This document shows, piece by piece, positions 1 to 15,600 of a DNA stretch of 64,000 nucleotides. Position numbers and translations under genes: made by a program. Origin of the DNA: Pterobdella sp. o SKG-2022 (lineage: Eukaryota; Annelida; Clitellata; Hirudinida; Piscicolidae); contig OZ038321.1 in assembly GCA_964035795.1 (NCBI GenBank), positions 18,231,209 through 18,295,208 of the forward strand. The letters run 5' to 3'. Each line of letters starts with the position of its first letter. Within the stretch, counting starts at the first letter, position 1. The notes beneath the pieces were generated by a model, which searched no databases, was not told the origin of the DNA, and saw only the letters and a list, made by a program, of their open reading frames with translations.

Positions 1-3000
1 TTTTAAAAAGATTCTGGGTAATGCTGCAGAGATGAGTGGGTGATAATAGCAGTAAAAGTAGCAAGAAGAATCTCGGAAGCTGGTACATAAAGCGTCTGAA
101 ATTTAAAAGTGGTGAGAGATGCTAACGATGCAAGGGAGGATGTCGTTAGGAGATATATCACACTCATCTCTGCTTTTATCTTTCCCATTTCACCCTATGC
201 TGTATTAAACTCGAATTTATGATTATTTATAAAAATTTATTTTTTCACGCCTTAGAACTCTTAAAATTGATTTTTACTTGATATTTATGTTTTTTTCATT
301 TTTTCTTATGAATCTTTATGCAAAATCTTTGTCATAAATTGACTATCGAATAAATACTTAAATAAAAGAATTTACAACGAAAAATAATTAATAAACTTGT
401 TTATTCTATTATAGAAAAACGTGGATAAAATTGGAATAAATTAGTCAAAATCAGCTCTTAATGAGATTAATTAATTAAAATAATATATACGTTTAGCAAC
501 GCCAATAAAGCACACTTGAATAGAAATTTGGATTAATTCAAGTTCCTGCTGAGAAATGTTTGCACATAATACCCGTGTTTGCATTTTCTTTGGTCTCATT
601 CCATGCTTTTCACCAAAAAAAATCCAAATTTTCGAAGAACTCTGAAGTAATTTGATCGAATTAATAGTTTTCAGTTTATGGTGACGAGATGCTGAATCCT
701 ATACTTATTAAAACCTCAAAATTTATGTGCTTAACCCACTCTTTCTGATTTGAATACGAGGTAAGTGTGTTTGTGAAGTGTTTAATTAAGAACAAACCTT
801 TGTGACAGATCGAAAATTAGGTTCAAAAAATAATTTATTTCTATAAAATTTTATAATTTGACTCCATATTTCTCTTAAACATTTACAGATATCTAAAATA
901 AAGCTAGCAGAAAAGTACTGGGGATAATCCTTAAATTTGCTTGATAGATGCACAATGTATGATAACATGAAGTAGATTTTTATTGCGAATTTATCTTGTA
1001 GTAATAAAACACATCACAGGAAGTTAGCCAAGAAAATTTATAAAAATCTTTGTGATAAAAAACAGCAAAAAAAAATATAGCTTTGTATGATTAGTTAAAT
1101 GTGAGCATACCTGCATAGTTACATGCGCTATTTGAATTTTATCTTTTTCGGAGTGCGTGTGCTTTACTGAAGCGTTTGATGAGACAATTATATAAAGTTG
1201 TTATTTTTTATTGTTAACATTAACGAGTGTGACGAAAGTTATGTTGATAATAATAATGAAAACAATAAATATTCTAAAAATTATTTGGGGTATTACCATA
1301 AAATCTTCCTTAGAATTGAGAGTGAAATGATAGTTTGGCATTTTTATTTTTATTGGGTTATAATTATCATGTACATTATTTTGACAAAATTGTCAACGTA
1401 TGTTTTATAGTTTAAGTTACAGAAGACCTCATCAAAACGAGCATTCAATCCTTTGATTGTTTAATACATTTTTTTCATTGATCATTCAAGTGAAATGTAA
1501 TTTGATTCCAAATATTGTCTTCATGAATATATTTTTTATAAAAAAAACTATGCTTTGTTGAAAATTGGGTACGGAATAGATTTAATCTGATTTTAGAACT
1601 TAGTGTTAGAAGTTTTTCGAATAACCCATGGAAAAAACTTTCAAGAAATGATAACCATAAAAGCCATATAATATGAACTGAATGCAAATCTTCGAATGAA
1701 TCAGTTATTTTGTCTCCACTTTTAAAAAGTTTACTCTTTATCACGTTTGTAATCTATTTGGTATTTAAACTTAGATATTTATTTATTTTCAATTTTATTC
1801 TTCATTTAAACCTGTTTCAAAAAGAATTTTTGTTGTAAAAGATCTTACTACAAGCTGTGCGCCTAAATGTGTAGATTCAATTGTTTGAGGTTGAAAGGCA
1901 ATTGAGTTGCCTTACATGTCGTTTAGGCTGGTTTAAAAAGCCAAAGAAGCTATTGTTAATGTTTTTTAGCTGTCATTATCTCTAGTTTTATTAACCACTT
2001 AGCTTTTTTATGTTACTTTTATAATCCAATTTCATTTAATCTACAAAAATTGTTGTTTTTTTCTTACATGACAGCGTTTAAGCCTCCTTTAATAATTTCT
2101 TTTCCAGTTTCGCTTGTTGAAGACCATGTTTTCTCATTATCATGTCAGATCATTATGAAAGTTCAAGTGGTTTATAGAGATTAAATTTTTGTTTCTTTCG
2201 CAGAAACTAGTTCGTAAGGAAAATCAAAATTAGCGATCAAAAGATTATTAAGAAGTTGAAACATTTCAAAAGATATAAGATAAATTTTAATTTTATTCCT
2301 AATGGCTCAAATTGAATGTACCGTGAATCATTCTAGAAGGATCGTTTAAAAAGCAATAAACAAACGGAGTTACATACATTAATGTCAGGCTTACTCGCAT
2401 AAATAAAGATTTCTTTTTTCATGCAAATCTCTGTAGCTAGGGTCATGTTCAAATTAAGAAGTGAAAAACTAGTGAGAGAAAATCAAAATTTTTTAATTAT
2501 CATCTTTAAAACTTTAAAATTATCATCTTCAAATTATTGAAAATAAACTTATTCTTTAGGTCTAATAGCTCAAAATCTTATTATGAAATAGAAACTTCCA
2601 ATAATAGCTTGAAAATTTGTCTCCAAAAATGAAAAATTTAGTTCAAAAAAGGTCTTTAAATTGAGAAAGGTCTGTCGCTCAAGAAAACAGCACCCGAGGC
2701 TGGCCTTGCAGACATCCTTAAGTCCTCTTTCAAATTCAAAGTGGTGTCAAAGCTATTCAAATTATTCTTTATACGTTTTATAAGGCATTCTGAACTTCAA
2801 AGTTTTAAAGTATTATTATTTTTTATTAAATTTTAAATATTTAATCTAGATTCATGTGTTTTCATATGTTTATTTAAACGTGTATGAGAATAGTCAAGAG
2901 GCGCAATTTAGGAAGTAGGTGAATTAAAAGATTGAATTGTTGGAATAGATGGGAAACAGTTTTTCAAATCAATTTCAAAACATTAATGTTTTCAAAATTT

Positions 3001-6000
3001 TTTGAGTTCCAAGGACCAAAATTTTATAACTTTTCAACTTTTTATTTCAAAAACATTAAGAAAAGTGTTAATAGATGATTGCAAAATGTGGAAAAGGAAT
3101 AGAAAAACCTTGATTATTTAATTTGCTTGCTTCTCTCAAGAGATGGTCCGTGATTGCTTGAAGAAGAATTCAAATTAATTTATAGTCAAAAAGTAAAAGA
3201 TCAATGCACAGACAGATTGAATTTTGTTCTTTAAACAAAAACAAAATTGACTAGAGTTTTTATAAAACAATTTGCAATTTTCCAACTTTTTGAGACTAAT
3301 TCCTAAATTTTGAAAAAATTGCAACGACTTTAAAAAGAACATTTATATTGAAAAAGCGTATTGGGTTCAAACTTTAATGGTTCTTAAACAACTATATTAT
3401 TGTACCTAGCCACATTATATATCTATTAATTCTAATGATTTTCCTAAGTTACCATATCCTAAAAAGAGTTATAAAAAACTTGCTCAAATACCTTCGCAAA
3501 GTCTTTCATAAACCTCTGAATGACAAAAAGTCAATATTATTTAGGCAATGTTATTTATTGAATTTAAAAAAATATTCTAAAAGAACTGAGCAATCAGAAG
3601 CTTCAAAGCATATTTGTTTATCATGCGCTTTAAAACTTCTCTCTTGTGACTCAATCAACATAAGGACTCTCATCCTTCACTGCTATGCACTGGCTATACG
3701 CTTCTTTTCAATCTGCTTTATTTGCAATCCCTCGTGGCTCACTGTGTGTCACTGTTTATTTTAACACGATTTATCAAATTATTTAGCTTCAATGATGCGT
3801 TCTTCTTTTTTTCAACAGTGTTGGTTTTAGTTACCAGATTCCCCGGCTTAATTCGAATCGCTTTGTAGTGAAATCAATAGATATCTATATCGTTTTTGAG
3901 TTTTCGACATTTAAAAAACGCTCATTGATAGTAATATAAACCACGATAATAATAATATTAATGTACGTTTTTAAACTAGTCTTATTACTTCATATTTCAT
4001 GTTAATATCACAATCATCAATAACAGTGCTTCTTCCGATTTCATTATTAACTACACATATGTAGAAATTTCCGTGATATTAGGCGCAGAAGCAAAAAGAT
4101 AAAAAACTGCGATAAACATCGGAAATTCAAGAATTTTTGATATTTTTGTGTTTTGAAGCTACATTTTTATAAAAAAAGATCAAAGCACTCGCCAAAAGGC
4201 GCAAAAAAATCCTATTGAAAGAGAATTGCTTCGTTATATGCCGTGTGAAATTTTTCGTAATTACCTCCGATGATGAAATAAATTTTGTCAAATTAGTTTT
4301 CAGATTGAAATTCAAAAAAACTGTTCTTAGGTGACGTAATAACTTCGTGTTTCAAAACGGATTTTAATAGTTTCATTTTTGAAGTTCGTTTGCTTTTCTA
4401 AAAAATATATAGCTATAATTTTTAGGATATTATTATATTTTGAAATTCGTTAATTTTTCTAAAAACATAAAAAATCAATATACAAGAAAAAATTAAATAA
4501 TTTGTTGAGTTTTAACCACGGGAGGTGACTGTAAATCAAATAAGCTCTTGAGCCAGGTATAAAACTCTACTTAAAAATGATTGCGAATAGAAAAATTCCA
4601 TTTCAACTACTTTTAGTCTTTGTTTTTAATAAATTTTATTTTAAACAAAAAAAAACAATAAAACTGTGTGCGTTTAAAAGAAAGATTATTTATTCATAAA
4701 ATGAACGTTTTGAGATTATAGCAAGCCCGCAATAAAAAGCGCCAAGTTGTTTTTAAATAAATTTTTAAAAAAATTATTCAAAATGCAAATTCTTACAAAC
4801 AACCTGGTATAAGTTTTTTAATTTTTTGAAATAGAATAGTTTCTACAAACAAGAATTCATAAAAAAATCTTTTATTAAAATAGATAATTGCTAATGTTAA
4901 AGATAGCCGACAATGTGCGTAGAATTAAGGTTGAGGTGTGTTGTGAAGTTGCTGGAGATAACGCTGATATAAGGCATGTTTTGTGTTGCCATAAAACTTG
5001 AGTAATATTTTCAAAACTTTCATTCTATTTAAGAGTGATATTGGAATGGTTCATAATTAGATTTTATATTATAACTTTCAATTGTTTTATGTTATATAAG
5101 CTGCCGAAATTTTAAATGTTTGTTTTAAAAATTAAATTAGTTTTTTAAACCTAATTGGTGTTTTTAACTGAATTAATAAAGAGCACTTAGTTTTATTTGA
5201 AAATAATTATAAAACAATTTTCATAGTTTTTGAATAAAATTATTTAAATTACATGGAATAAAAAAGCTCAATTTTGTAAAGTTAAAAGAAACTAAGAAAT
5301 CAGAAGCGAAATATACCCAAGTCTTTTAAATAATAAATAACAAATTTCCCTTCTTCGAAAATCGAGTTTGTTTAAGTGGACTTACATAATGCAATTAATT
5401 GACTTTTTTAGCAAAACAACTTTCTATCTGGTCAATAATTTAATTAAGTCATTCATTAGCCAATTATTCACAAATTACTTTTTATCAAATTTAATTTAAA
5501 CCAAAAAATGCGTTAAGTTATTTTTAAATCAAACACTTTTTTTCTAATTAAAACATTAATATTTCATAAGAAAATAAAATTTTGAGTTTTTTTAAAGAAA
5601 ATTTTCAAGACATTCGCAATAAGTTTTGTATTGAAATTTGTATGATTAATTATAGATTACATATTTTTCGTTTTTCAAAAACGCCTACTGAGTAGAATTT
5701 TCGAAAAACAAAAATCCCACATTAGATAAGGTCAAAAATTAAACTTAAGTTGTAATATATTTCTTCACAAAACTAATAGTGCTTGTAAAATACATATACT
5801 TTCAGAGTTCAGTGGAATGGAGAAACTTGCACAGTTATTTTCACATGTTTTTGTTAGCCGAGATTTAGCTAGAATATATTTGAATATAAAATAAAGTGAT
5901 GCCAGCATTTTTATATGAAGGATTGTTATGGACTGCGTTTTGAATGCAAGTGATATAATTGATTGTTAAATTGTCAGCCTGAATTATTTCATGATGTATC

Positions 6001-9000
6001 AATTAGACTGACCATTAACTTTCCGGATGATTTTTAACCATATTCATTCCAAAATGCCTGAATTATGTTTTATTGATGAAAAGTAAAAAATAATTTTTCT
6101 CTAATTAACTTTGATTTCCAAACGTTTTCGAACAAGGTGATTTGTTACACTCATCTAAGCTATCACCTCACTTCAAACCACAATCCCCACTGAACAAAAG
6201 TCAATTAATTTTTTGTTTGCCACTTACACGTGATTATCAGCAACGGAATCATTACCAAGGAGGCTTGCAGTGAGTTTCAATTGATCAATCACAAGAGATC
6301 GCCTCTACTTCTTGAAGATTTTCTATCTTTTTTGAACGTCACTAAAAGCCTACCTTCTATCTATTTTTCAATTTATAAAATTCAGCAAAATTTTTGGTTG
6401 TTTTTTCTTTACAAATTAGTGTATACTTTGCGTCATTTAAACATTTTGCACAATTATTAGTGGGGGATTTCAAAAAGCCTGCTAATTCCCATTGCCACTC
6501 AACAGATTTTAAATAAAAACTTTCTAACATTTTATTGGAAAAATTTTTTTAGAACTCAATTTTTAATAAAAAATTTTTTATTTACTTATTTGGGTAGATA
6601 TCTATTAGCTTCACTATATGAGTATTTGGTACTAAAAACTTATTTACTTGCTGCTCAAGATTTCTCAAGCAAATAACTTATAACTATATCACCACAATTA
6701 AATAGATAGTTTAAAAAATCATAAGAGTTTCATCTGTTTAAAAAACTAATTCTTTAACAAAAGTTGCATTTCATCAACACTTCATGTAAAAAGCACCGTT
6801 CAATAGAAGCATACCCCAGCCATTTCAAGTTCGCGAAGAGCTGAAACAAGACTGTGTCTAGTTTTGATCATTTCAGTATTATTTTTTATGAAGGGAATTT
6901 GTTTTATTATTTTAGACTCAAAATACCATAGGTTGGAGAGGTTTTCTATACTGATGACGCTGATGTGTTCATACAGAGAAAGATTGCATGTTGCACTCTA
7001 CAGAGATTAACTTGCAAAAATAAATGTTTTAACTCGTTGTTTAAAGCAAGTGCATACCCTGGTCAGACATGACTGACGACGGCTAATATCCACAAAGAAA
7101 AACTCATTTTTAGGAAAGCTGGTTGAAAATCTTGTTTTTTTTCTGGATGATTCTATTTGTTTATTGCTACAGGGTATGTGAGACAATGCAATGAGAAATA
7201 AGAAACTGATTTGAAAGCCAAACTGAAGTTAACTTGCCAAACAAAATAAGATCTATTTTAAAAAAACTACAATTTCTGGACTTTTGAAGAGAGTCTCAAC
7301 ATTTGGGCTGAATAAAATAACTAAAGTTGAAAAAATTTTAAAACTCAAGCAGGGTTCATAACAAAACAGTAAGGAACAAAGTTAACTCAAAAACAAAAAA
7401 ATCTCTGAACAAAAAAACATAATGAGGAATAAAGACGATACAGATAGCAATAGGAAGCAATGAAGTGGCTGATATGAAACGACTCCGTGGCCTTATTACT
7501 GAACTCTTGTGGGCATTTGACGGGTTAAGATGCCAATCGATCAAAGTAGCCTTCATTTCATTAGCCATTGATGTTTTTTTTTAAACGTTATTATTTGTTG
7601 AGTATTTTTTCATTTCAAGAGCTTTCCAGTTTAAAATCTTGAAATTGAATTATAAATTATAATGTTGTAAAAATTTTATTTTGAAATAATTAAAAATCTC
7701 GTGAAGGAATTTGTTTCATAAGATTTATTGCCACCTGTGTTGATTATTTTTAAGTATAAGATCATTTTAAAAAGGCCTGTAATTTTGAGACAAGTCTAGA
7801 CTCAAAGTAAAAGATGAAAATAGATAAAAAAATTGTTTTCAAAGTTATTTTCTAAAATTTTTTTAAAAAATTCAAGCGCAGGTCTTAGCTTGATAGACTG
7901 TATTCAGACTCTAAAAATCAATATGGACCTACTTTTCATCCTAATGCAAAAGAAATCTTGTTTCAAAAATAAACTTCAAATAAATTTTATAAAAGAAAAT
8001 TTGACAAAATTTAAAATTCCGATATTTTATTTAGAAAATTCGAACAAAAAATAAAGTGAAAACAATTTCACGAGAAACAAGATTCAAAAAATAAAAAAGA
8101 ATGTTGATGATTTGTTCAAAGTTTCGTAAAAAAACTGAAATTTCTTATCAGAATGAATCTTTGAAAATAACACGAAACTAACGCTTATATTAATTATTGA
8201 AAAAATTAAATTGAAGATTTTTCCTTTATTTTCAACATGTTACTCTTTCTTTGAGTAATTTACACAATTCATTTTCAAAGGTTTTATTCAAAAATTCGAA
8301 TATGCTTAAACATTCATTTGATGCTTGCATATAAATACTGCCCCAAGAAAGTTTTTGGTGCAAAATTCGTAGCAAAATACTAAGAAAAATTTTTTATTTT
8401 AGTGTCAAATGTATTGGTGTTTATTTATATATAGGTAAGACAAATAAATTCCGAATCTTTTGGACGATAAAACAATTTAAATGCTCACAAGAACAATTGG
8501 TGTGGCGTTCATGTAGGTTTATGTGCCACTTCGTTGTGTATTTATCACTAAGAAGGCAGCGTTTAATAAGCAAAGAAGGTCTGATTAATGCAAGTATTGA
8601 AAGCACTGCAAAGACTGCTCTGCCATTACTCATACTTAATCTGCCTATCAGGCCCCCTTTATTACACCAATTCGAACTTTAAGAGCAAAAATGTTCATTA
8701 GCTTCCATGAGTTTAATACCTTTTGAAGATTTTTTTTCTGAAACTAGGAATTTTAGTTAGTATATTCGTTATTAGAAAAAATACTTTTAAAGATCAGCGT
8801 TATTTTCTTTGATGTTGTTTAACCAAAGAAATGAGTTTTCTATGGCAAAATTGTTTATATTTTCAATTTTAAAAACTCCGAGAAAAATTTGCATAATAGA
8901 TAATCATTTTAAGATAAGACTTAAACCTTTTCAAGTTATCCATGTTTCATCGATCTCCCCTTTATTTCGACTTGAATCTTGATTTCAACATTATGTGAAA

Positions 9001-9648
9001 TTGATGTTTATCAATACTTTTTCATTTTTGACTTTTTATTTAACAAATTCTCTTTTTTAATTCAAAAATTTCCAAAAGTTTTGAATGTTTCTTTATAAAA
9101 TTTAGAAAAAAACAGAAATCGATTGTGATGAAAACTAACTTTAATTCAAAATGCAAATTTCAATGTCTAAAATTCAACGAATTTTATGATCGCTATTAAT
9201 CACGTTTTTTATGTTAGTATGAGTTGCATTTTTTTATTTCAACTAAATTGAAAGTTTTGAATACATTTTTCATAAGCTTTTTTATTTTAGTGAAAGCTTT
9301 TAAAAATTGACAACAAATTCAATTAAAAATCATTTAAAAACATTATTTTTTCCAAATTTAGATAATAAATGACTGTTTGAAATTGCTTTTGAATTTTTTT
9401 TTTAAAATTCAAAATAAAGTTGATTTTTTAATTTAAACTAAAAGTCGTCGCTAAATTGAAGCGTCTCAAAGCTTTCAAATCACTATGTATTCAATATATT
9501 TTGCATAAAACTTACGAAATTATACTAAAAAAACCGTCACTTTGTTCATACTTTTACAACTTGCATGTTTAAATACTTCAAAAAAGCTCGGCAAACATTT
9601 AAGATGCTACGATAAAGTATCACTTGCTAGCGGGTAAGACCAAATGAT
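1..9648. other. AT-rich flank, no gene recognised
   Basis: About 9.6 kb of very AT-rich DNA downstream (3') of the otopetrin gene. I looked for exon-like stretches and found none with two phase-compatible splice sites and a recognisable protein. Three slightly GC-richer patches stand out. One is 2650-2760, open on both strands. One is 8490-8680, also open on both strands. The third is the extreme left edge, 3-188, where a minus-strand reading frame begins with a hydrophobic, signal-like segment and runs to a stop at the edge. A hairpin of about 20-bp arms lies at 5662-5712. Nothing else is identified. Confidence 0.5.
2650..2760. other. GC-richer exon-like patch, strand undecided
   Basis: This patch is richer in GC than the surrounding kilobases. 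On the plus strand a frame opening near 2666 (following an AG at about 2665) reads through lysine- and alanine-containing codons past 2800. On the minus strand an ATG-containing frame is open across the same stretch. I do not recognise either translation, so this is only a candidate exon. Confidence 0.15.
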
Positions 9649-12600
9649 TTACGTGGAAGGATTTCTAGTGAGTAACTGATACGCCGATTTCCATATATCT
9701 ACTAAACAAACACTACTGTGAAACCTAAAAAACAACAAAACAGGAAGATAAATATTAATCAATAGTAAACACCCCATTTCTCCATAAAAATCTATTTGAG
9801 CAGGCAAAAGTAGATTTTTGCATAAAATTGTTCTGAATATCCACACAGAAAGGTTTCCAACTATGAGGAAAGCTATTGTGCCTCTTCCAGGCATTTCCGT
9901 AGCTTCGTGCATAGTAGCTGGATATCGTCTGAGTGAAATAAAGATCAGAAGGCTTTGAACAGATGTTTGAATAATCCCAATGCATGCAGAAACCAGCTGT
10001 AGCTTATCCCTTATCAAATGGAAGGGGTCCAAGTCGGTTTGGGGGTCGGAGTAATCAGTGAAGTCAACAGAAGTGTTGTCTGTGTAAGCATGAAACTAAT
10101 TTTTATTCATAAAAATTCGATGAAACTTATTTCATATAGAAATACCATCATTTTTAGAATTTTTAAAATATTTTCTACGTTTTTAAAAATTTGTTTGTGT
10201 ATTAGTTTTTATTGTGCTTAAAGAAGAAATCGATAAGAATTCTTAGATAATAACCATAAAGATTTAAAAACTTTAATGGATAAAATGAAACTATTAAACT
10301 GACGTTTGAGAAGTTCTAAGGCGCTCATTTCATTACTGGAACCAGCATTGTAATCTTCTGAAGACCTCAAACTAGTGAAGAGAGCGCTGGCGTTTATGAC
10401 TTCATAAGTGACTGAACCAAATGTCGCTAAAAGAATAAGAATGTCATCGATTGTCACAGGTTTGGGCGCAAACGCAAGGTTTCTAGTAAAAACAAAAACA
10501 GCTATGCAAGCAACAAACAGTATAAGATGAATAACAATATCTGTAGAGAAGTATATAATTTCAGCTCTTGCTCTGTTGTGCTGAAGTTGTGAAAAAAGAA
10601 AGACTACGGAAGTAACAATAGTTATACAGAGAATCACCATTCCTGCAAACATTCCCAGATGGGATTTTTGTAAAGAATCTTTTTCTTCATAAATTGCTGG
10701 GTCCCTTGTTTGAGTAGTAGGAAGATTTGAGTCCAATGTTGGTTTGGAGAGAGATTTTGGTTGCTTGAAAGTCTTTTCATTCATTTTTTCGTGTTTTCTT
10801 ACTTGAATAATTGTTTGCTTTTTATTTTCTTCTGTGTTTGAAATCTTCCTTTTGTTTTCGCTATTAGAAATTTTTTCGCTGTCAATATTCATTTGTTGCA
10901 CGTATCTTTCCAATTCACCAGGGGATACTGAAAATATCTTGAGTATATTTCTGTTTGATTTTCCAGTTTTTGAATTGGATTCTATAGCACCATAATAAAT
11001 AAAAGAAGATATACTTCCAACCGCCACTAAACTATATTCAAACACAAATGGGGTTAAGTATTTGGAAGCCTCATTCAAAAGATCTGAATCACATTTGTCT
11101 TGCAAAGCTTTTTCGAAACTAGCTGAAATGAATTGATTAGTGACATAAACATTAATAATGTTTGTCATTTATTATATTAATTTTATTTTTCGTATTTTTT
11201 AATAATTTTTTTATTTCTGATTTTTGAAATTATAAGTGAGAAAAAAACTTGTTTTTTTTTAAATTATTGGAGATAGCTGAATAGTTATCATCAAAGCCGC
11301 ATCATATCATGGAGTAATCTTTTGTTGATTAGTAACTGAAATGTCTCAATTGACATTAAAATTTTTACAATTTAAAAAAAAACAATAATAAATCTTCGTT
11401 ATAAGTTTTCAAAAAACTTGCATTTTTATGCTCAATAGCTTCTAAATTGTTTTTTTATATTTGATTGTTATAATTACTTTTTAACAGATTTTTCAAAAAA
11501 AAATTTTTCAACGTGCAATAAATTAAAGTTTGTAAAAAAACCTTATTCTATTTTATTATATTATTGTTATCAACAGCATGATTTTTTTTCATATTAAATA
11601 CTGTAAAATTTAAAAATTGTATTCTTATAAATTTGATAAATTCGAGGTTTATATTATCGTGTAGGGTCACTAATTAGCTGAATTTCTAAAAATGATTTTT
11701 AAAAAATATTGTGTCGAATTCTAAAACTTAGGTTATAAGATATTTTTATGAGATTAAAAAAATTTAAAATGGGCTTGTCGTGCACAAAAGAATTGATTTA
11801 CAGATATTAGAATATTCAAATGCATTTATATAATGAAAGTCATCCCTAAACCATTCAACAATACAGGAAATAGTTAAGTGATCTCTCAAGAAAATCTTTA
11901 AGACCTTGTAATTATAGTTAACGGTATTAATTTTCTTCTCAACGCCATATGCTCAGATAACGCCTATTAAGAAGGAATTTAATCCCCAATCAAAGTTCTA
12001 AACGTGCAAAATCAAAAAAATGTTTACCCATGGATTTTTCAAGATACACATTTTTTTACATTCACCAAAAAATAAAATCATTGAATTAATTATATTAATT
12101 TGGTAATGTTCCTAAAATCCTTAATCCAAGTCAAAATGTCAAGTTTTGAAATACACATACAATATAAAAATGGTCTTTTTAAGAAAGGTTCAAAAGCATT
12201 AAACTAGGTGGCGGATGGCAGCCGTGGTGAATATATGAGAAATCAGAACAAGACCAAGCTAAAAAAAATTTAATCCTTATTTAGCAACGTTTCAGTATTA
12301 CTACTGCTTGTTTGATAAATATTTCTACACAGCTTGCACGCCAATTTTAAAGTTAAAAAAATTTTTTTTGTGCAAGAAAGTGACTGTCTTAAGTGTAAAA
12401 TAGTTGAGAAAAATTGCTATAAAGTGTTAAAAAGTTTAAAAATGTCCCAGAACTAATGAATTCAGATCGAGAAGCCCATGAACGCGAAGCAATATGAAAG
12501 GACTATCAGAAAGTAATGGAAACTGGTTTTATTGTTGTCGATCTGAAGAGTTAATGGATTTATCCATTAAACAGAATATCTTTTGAAATTTTCACTTTTA

Positions 12601-15600
12601 GATACTGAGAGTTAAAAGAATTTCTAAGTTTTCAACTTTTTCGTCTTTTAACAAACTCAACCATGTATATTTTTGTGCTGTACTAGTTTTTGTATCACCC
12701 CCACCTTATTTTTTTCCAACAAGCCCACAAAACCTTCTGGCACAATCACAACTTTTACAGCTTCAGTTCTTTTCAGTCAGTTTTTACTTCTATACAATTT
12801 TCCAATCAAATTTCAAATTCATATTAAACTTAGCTTAACTTTAAAACTAGGTTTTTGCTTCTGCAAGGCTGAGAAATACTCTGGCAGCTTTATTCATGAC
12901 ATAATTTTTGTGCACTTTTTTCTTTTTTCCAGTCTCATTGTCGATAGAATTTGAAAATTTACACTTTTCAAAGCTCTTTTCTTGACTTTTTCAACCTTTC
13001 AAAAAACGTTTTTTCCCAACTTTGCTTGTCTTTGCCTCAATTCTAATATTTTTCTTAGTTAGAATTTTCTTGTAGCCTATCTAACTTTATTGTCGAAAAT
13101 TATATTTTTTTGTTTTTTTATTAAATTATTATTAATTTTGATACATCTTGCGTGCTACTCATGCTAATTCTTGTCATTCTTTTTTCATAAACTAGCTTTC
13201 CATTTCTGTTTACAACTGCTTATTGGTCTACAGTTCGGTTACCCATTCAACTTTTAACGTCTCGTATACCATTTTGTATTAATTCGTTTTTCTATATTTT
13301 AATGCTATTAAAATTCTGCTCTACGCATTTTTTTTTGATCTGTTTGTTTTTGAGACCATTGTGTCATTCGTTTTTTAACATTTGGCGACTGTTTTTTGCA
13401 ACACTTGTCTGAAACTTGAATGTTATGCTAAGAAAACTAGGTATACAATCATTTCATAAACATCTCTATAATGTTTTTTATGAAAGATTCAAATTTTGAT
13501 GTTCAAAAATTTTAAAGTATGAGGAGTATAAACAATTTTTCAGCTTCTGTTTCTATTTTCGATATGAAAGTAGAATGTTGGACAAAAGAATATTACGCTT
13601 AAAGATTTCAAGTAGGAACTCCATGAAATTAAATGTTAACCAACTGAGAAAAAATTAAAAAAATAAGTTTCAATCAACCTGAATAAAAAAAACTTAATGT
13701 TAGGTTGGAAAATGATGCAATAAAGAAGAAATATGAAATAAATCGTACAAAATGGAGGCTTCAAGTAAGCACAACACAAAAGTAAAGAAAACAGTCTAAA
13801 ACAAGAGAAAACCACAAATAAATATTCTTCAAAAAACTAAAAGAATATATAAATAAATAAACATCTACACAAAAAATTTTAGTTTGCACACTTAACAAAA
13901 GTACTACAGGCAATAATGATGCACTTGACACGTTCGAGCTTGGATGAAAGCCCCTAAATAACTAGTAAGTTCTGAAATGTGACATACAAAAACAAAAAGA
14001 TATATAAAATATTTAGCAAAGGTTAAAAAAACTTGTGTTTATGATGATGTTCATATTTTCTAAGTATAAAAAATGACTAACATCATTTAGTAGCTATGAA
14101 CATAATTTTATAAACTAATTATAGATTTTATATGCCAAAGATTCAAAAGGTTTTTCTATCAACTGTTCTAAACATGAAAAACTCATGTGAAAGAAATCAC
14201 TCCTACAAAAATGTAAAAAATGCTTGAAAATAAACTGATTGGGAATCAACAATCAGTATTCAGTCAACTTCTCGAGGGAAGAATAAAAAAACTATATAAT
14301 TGGATTTATTTAATATTAACTTTCAACTTTTATGATGGAAAGGAAATAATCAATTGCTATAGTTTTTCATTTATAAAGACCTATAAGTTGCATTTCAAAA
14401 AATTATGAATATTTTACTAGTACAAACTTGAATTTTCAGAATGTATCTTGGTCAGTTTTTTGTAACGGTATTCATCAATAATCTCTTGCACCATCGTGTG
14501 AATCCATAAGTTTATGTTGGTGAAAATCAGGTGTACCATGCCGAACCATACGAGAGGCTGGTGTTTTGCAACTTTGATCTGCCACGATTTTGAATAATGA
14601 CTACAGTTACAGTGTGATAGCATGAACATTTAAAGTCATTTTTCATATATTGCCTATTTAATTATAGCAGCATTAATATGCATTATCACAAAAATATATA
14701 AAATCTTGGCTAATTTGGAGAAAAAATAACGAGCTTCTCATTTATCAAAAAAAAAGCAAGAGAATGCTAAATGAAATTAACCTTTGCGTGTTTGAAAAGA
14801 AAGTACGTCTGAAGAAATACGAAAATGAACATCCATATAAATATCCAACCAAAACTCATTTTGTGGGAACATTCTACATTTGTTATAAGATTTGCTTGAA
14901 TTTCCAAAGCATAATTCACTAAGTTCCCAAGCCCAAAAACTGTTTTTTATTTTTGTTTTTTAAGATTCCGAATTTTTATCTCAAACAATGAAAATATTTT
15001 TTTTAAATTTAGTTCATAGTGAATAAATGAATAATTCAGTGTGCACCTAAAGCACCCAGTCTGAGAAACAAGTTGGAGCCGTTGTGGGTGTACACGTTGC
15101 CGAAGGAGTCCGTGTTGATCCACGTTTGTACCTCATCACATTCTTCGTTTTCAGAATCACTTTTTAATTCCTCGTCGTTTTCGCCCGACCATTTGTTTTT
15201 ACTAATGTCTTTTAGATTGTCTGAATGATCTTGTGCAAGTGAAAAGTTCGATCTTCTGTGTTTTCGATGAGAAGGACGAGTTTCATCATTAACCGGCTCT
15301 ACTTCCCTTAGTATGAAAATTATCGAATTGAAAAATTATAAAATTAAGGAAAATATTTGGGCATTACCTCATATTGAGAATTTTAGCGCTTTTGTTAAGA
15401 GACGCCAAACTGAGGTTGACAGCGCTCTGGTCCCTGTGTTTTGCTATTTCAAGTCCTGAAAAGGAATGAAAGCTTATTGCAGACTTTCTGCGATGGTATC
15501 GGTGTGCATGAAACGGTTCTTCTGTGTATGTGGCACTCAATAAATCTTTTTTAGTTGATTCAATTGCCTCGACATTTTCGGAAAGTTTATGATTTCCAAG

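Noticed and set aside
12673..12954. 93-codon plus-strand open frame
   Set aside because: It lies inside the large otopetrin intron, begins with a non-ATG codon and has an AT-driven Phe/Leu/Ile composition. No splice partners.
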